Shown here piece by piece: positions 5,439 through 6,245 of a stretch of 6,245 bases of DNA. Every line of letters starts with the position of its first letter. Position 1 is the first letter of the stretch. The position numbers and the translations under genes were made by a program. Source of the DNA: a bacterium (lineage in GTDB: Bacteria; Bacteroidota; Ignavibacteria; Kapaibacteriales; Kapaibacteriaceae); the NCBI GenBank assembly GCA_020050895.1, contig JAGVJW010000096.1, positions 1 to 6,245 on the forward strand, read 5' to 3'. The notes under the pieces were generated by a model that saw nothing but the letters and a program-made list of their open reading frames with translations, had not been told where the DNA came from and searched no databases.

Positions 5439-6245
5439 ATGAGTATTCGAAATGTTACGCGCATTGGCGTAATTCTGTGTGGACTTGGATTTGCAGCCTG
5501 GGGATGTTCGACATCGAACGAACCGGCATCGTCGAACAATTTGCAGGTCAACACAGGCAAGTCGGATGGACAGATTTCCGTAGCAGGAGACTGTCAGACG
5601 GATTGTATTGAGGAAGGCGGACCGTACTTCGAAAAAGCGTATTCGCAAGTAGTTAATTGGGGTGGTGGCCCTAATGCTCAGACCAAAACGGTTGATGTTA
5701 TCGTGTATAACACGGAGTCAGATTTCGTAATCAAGGTCAAGAGTACGAAGGGGTGGTCTGACCTGGTGATTGACGGAGTGTCTTCCTGGACAAATGGTCC
5801 GGTTGCTCCAAACACATGGGGTACATACTCCTATCCGCTTCCTTCGGGCTGGCAGGCTTGCGATGCAGAGGCATTCTTGCTTCAGGTGGCGGGCAACGGA
5901 CCCCAGGCAGTATTTAATATCAGCTACAATCTGATTGGTCTGTGTCCGGAATGCGAAACAGCATTTGCAGGCCAAGCGATTTCCTGCGATGATACCCGTG
6001 AGGCAGTGTATACATTTTCGTCGGTTGAAGCGCTTGATTCACTGAAGATTCAAGGTGGATTAACCAACTTCACAGGTGCAGATGCTGTGGTTACCGTTAC
6101 TGGGGGCAATTTGACGGTGGCGCAGTGGACGCCAGGCAACAGCTCAAACCGTATCATCAGGCTTACAGGCAGCGTTGAAGCATGCGAAGTTGTTACCATC
6201 ACAATCACTTGGAATAGTTCGAATCCAGGTAATTCAGAGATTACG
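5439..6245 (+). CDS. Probable secreted lipoprotein with two cysteine-bearing beta-rich modules; 3' partial
   Basis: The ATG at 5439 opens a frame that continues to the window end (269 codons). The N-terminus MSIRNVTRIGVILCGLGFAAWGCSTSNEPASS has a basic start, a hydrophobic core and a candidate lipobox AAWGC with C23 as the acylated residue. The lipobox is weak, since -3 is Ala and -2 is Trp. A Ser/Asn-rich spacer follows, as expected for an exported lipoprotein. The mature part is rich in beta-type strands (VDVIVYN, FVIKVKS, AVVTVTGGNLTV, VVTITITWNS). Cysteines are at 52, 56, 141, 169, 172, 183 and 249. They suggest one module of about 52-172 (CxxxC start, CPEC end) and a second beginning at 183, stabilised by disulfides. 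I do not recognise the family. Cell-surface or periplasmic adhesion or binding is possible but unsupported. No strong Shine-Dalgarno is seen. Confidence 0.8.
   Translation, partial: MSIRNVTRIGVILCGLGFAAWGCSTSNEPASSNNLQVNTGKSDGQISVAGDCQTDCIEEGGPYFEKAYSQVVNWGGGPNAQTKTVDVIVYNTESDFVIKVKSTKGWSDLVIDGVSSWTNGPVAPNTWGTYSYPLPSGWQACDAEAFLLQVAGNGPQAVFNISYNLIGLCPECETAFAGQAISCDDTREAVYTFSSVEALDSLKIQGGLTNFTGADAVVTVTGGNLTVAQWTPGNSSNRIIRLTGSVEACEVVTITITWNSSNPGNSEIT

Noticed and set aside
5421..5975. Two minus-strand open frames opposite the lipoprotein gene
   Set aside because: They lie antisense to a continuous frame with a signal sequence and beta-strand pattern. Their translations look like random Arg/Cys-rich reverse complements.

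Overview
The window most likely comes from a member of the Bacteroidota/Chlorobiota/Ignavibacteria/Kapabacteria group. This is an inference. It rests on the style of the Omp85-type C-terminus, on a rhodanese of the one-membrane-segment type seen in such genomes, on the sigma-54 activator with its long linker before the Fis helix, on moderate GC, and on weak Shine-Dalgarno signals. I could not run a taxonomic search.

Layout. Positions 1-4277 are a tightly packed plus-strand cluster, probably one transcript. It holds the 3' part of an outer-membrane POTRA plus beta-barrel protein (probably the C-terminus of a patatin/NTE-family protein, 1-1410), a 118-residue protein with a C-terminal J domain (1424-1780), a HIT domain fused through a membrane segment to a rhodanese domain (about 1791-2846), a sigma-54-dependent activator with no sensory domain (about 2843-4051), and a small two-pass membrane protein (about 4035-4277). 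Gaps are about 13 nt or less, or the genes overlap.

Positions 4278-5438 are a looser, accessory-looking interval. It contains a minus-strand small two-pass membrane protein (4440-4661), a nested inverted repeat that folds into a long outer stem with two inner hairpins (4869-4936), and a decayed partial second copy of the sigma-54 activator's 3' end (about 5079-5248). That copy carries an internal deletion and an in-frame stop. Most other differences in its helix-turn-helix part are silent, so it looks like the remnant of a formerly functional paralogue or allele.

Positions 5439-6245 are the 5' part of a probable secreted lipoprotein that runs off the window. It is cysteine-containing and beta-rich, and I do not recognise its family.

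How the genes may work together. An outer-membrane barrel, a J-domain protein whose first helix resembles that of PspA, a rhodanese, a sensor-less sigma-54 activator and a small membrane protein loosely echo the enterobacterial phage-shock (psp) locus. The resemblance is only suggestive: the activator lacks the tryptophan through which PspF contacts PspA. I saw no RNA genes, CRISPR array, transposase or convincing intrinsic terminator.
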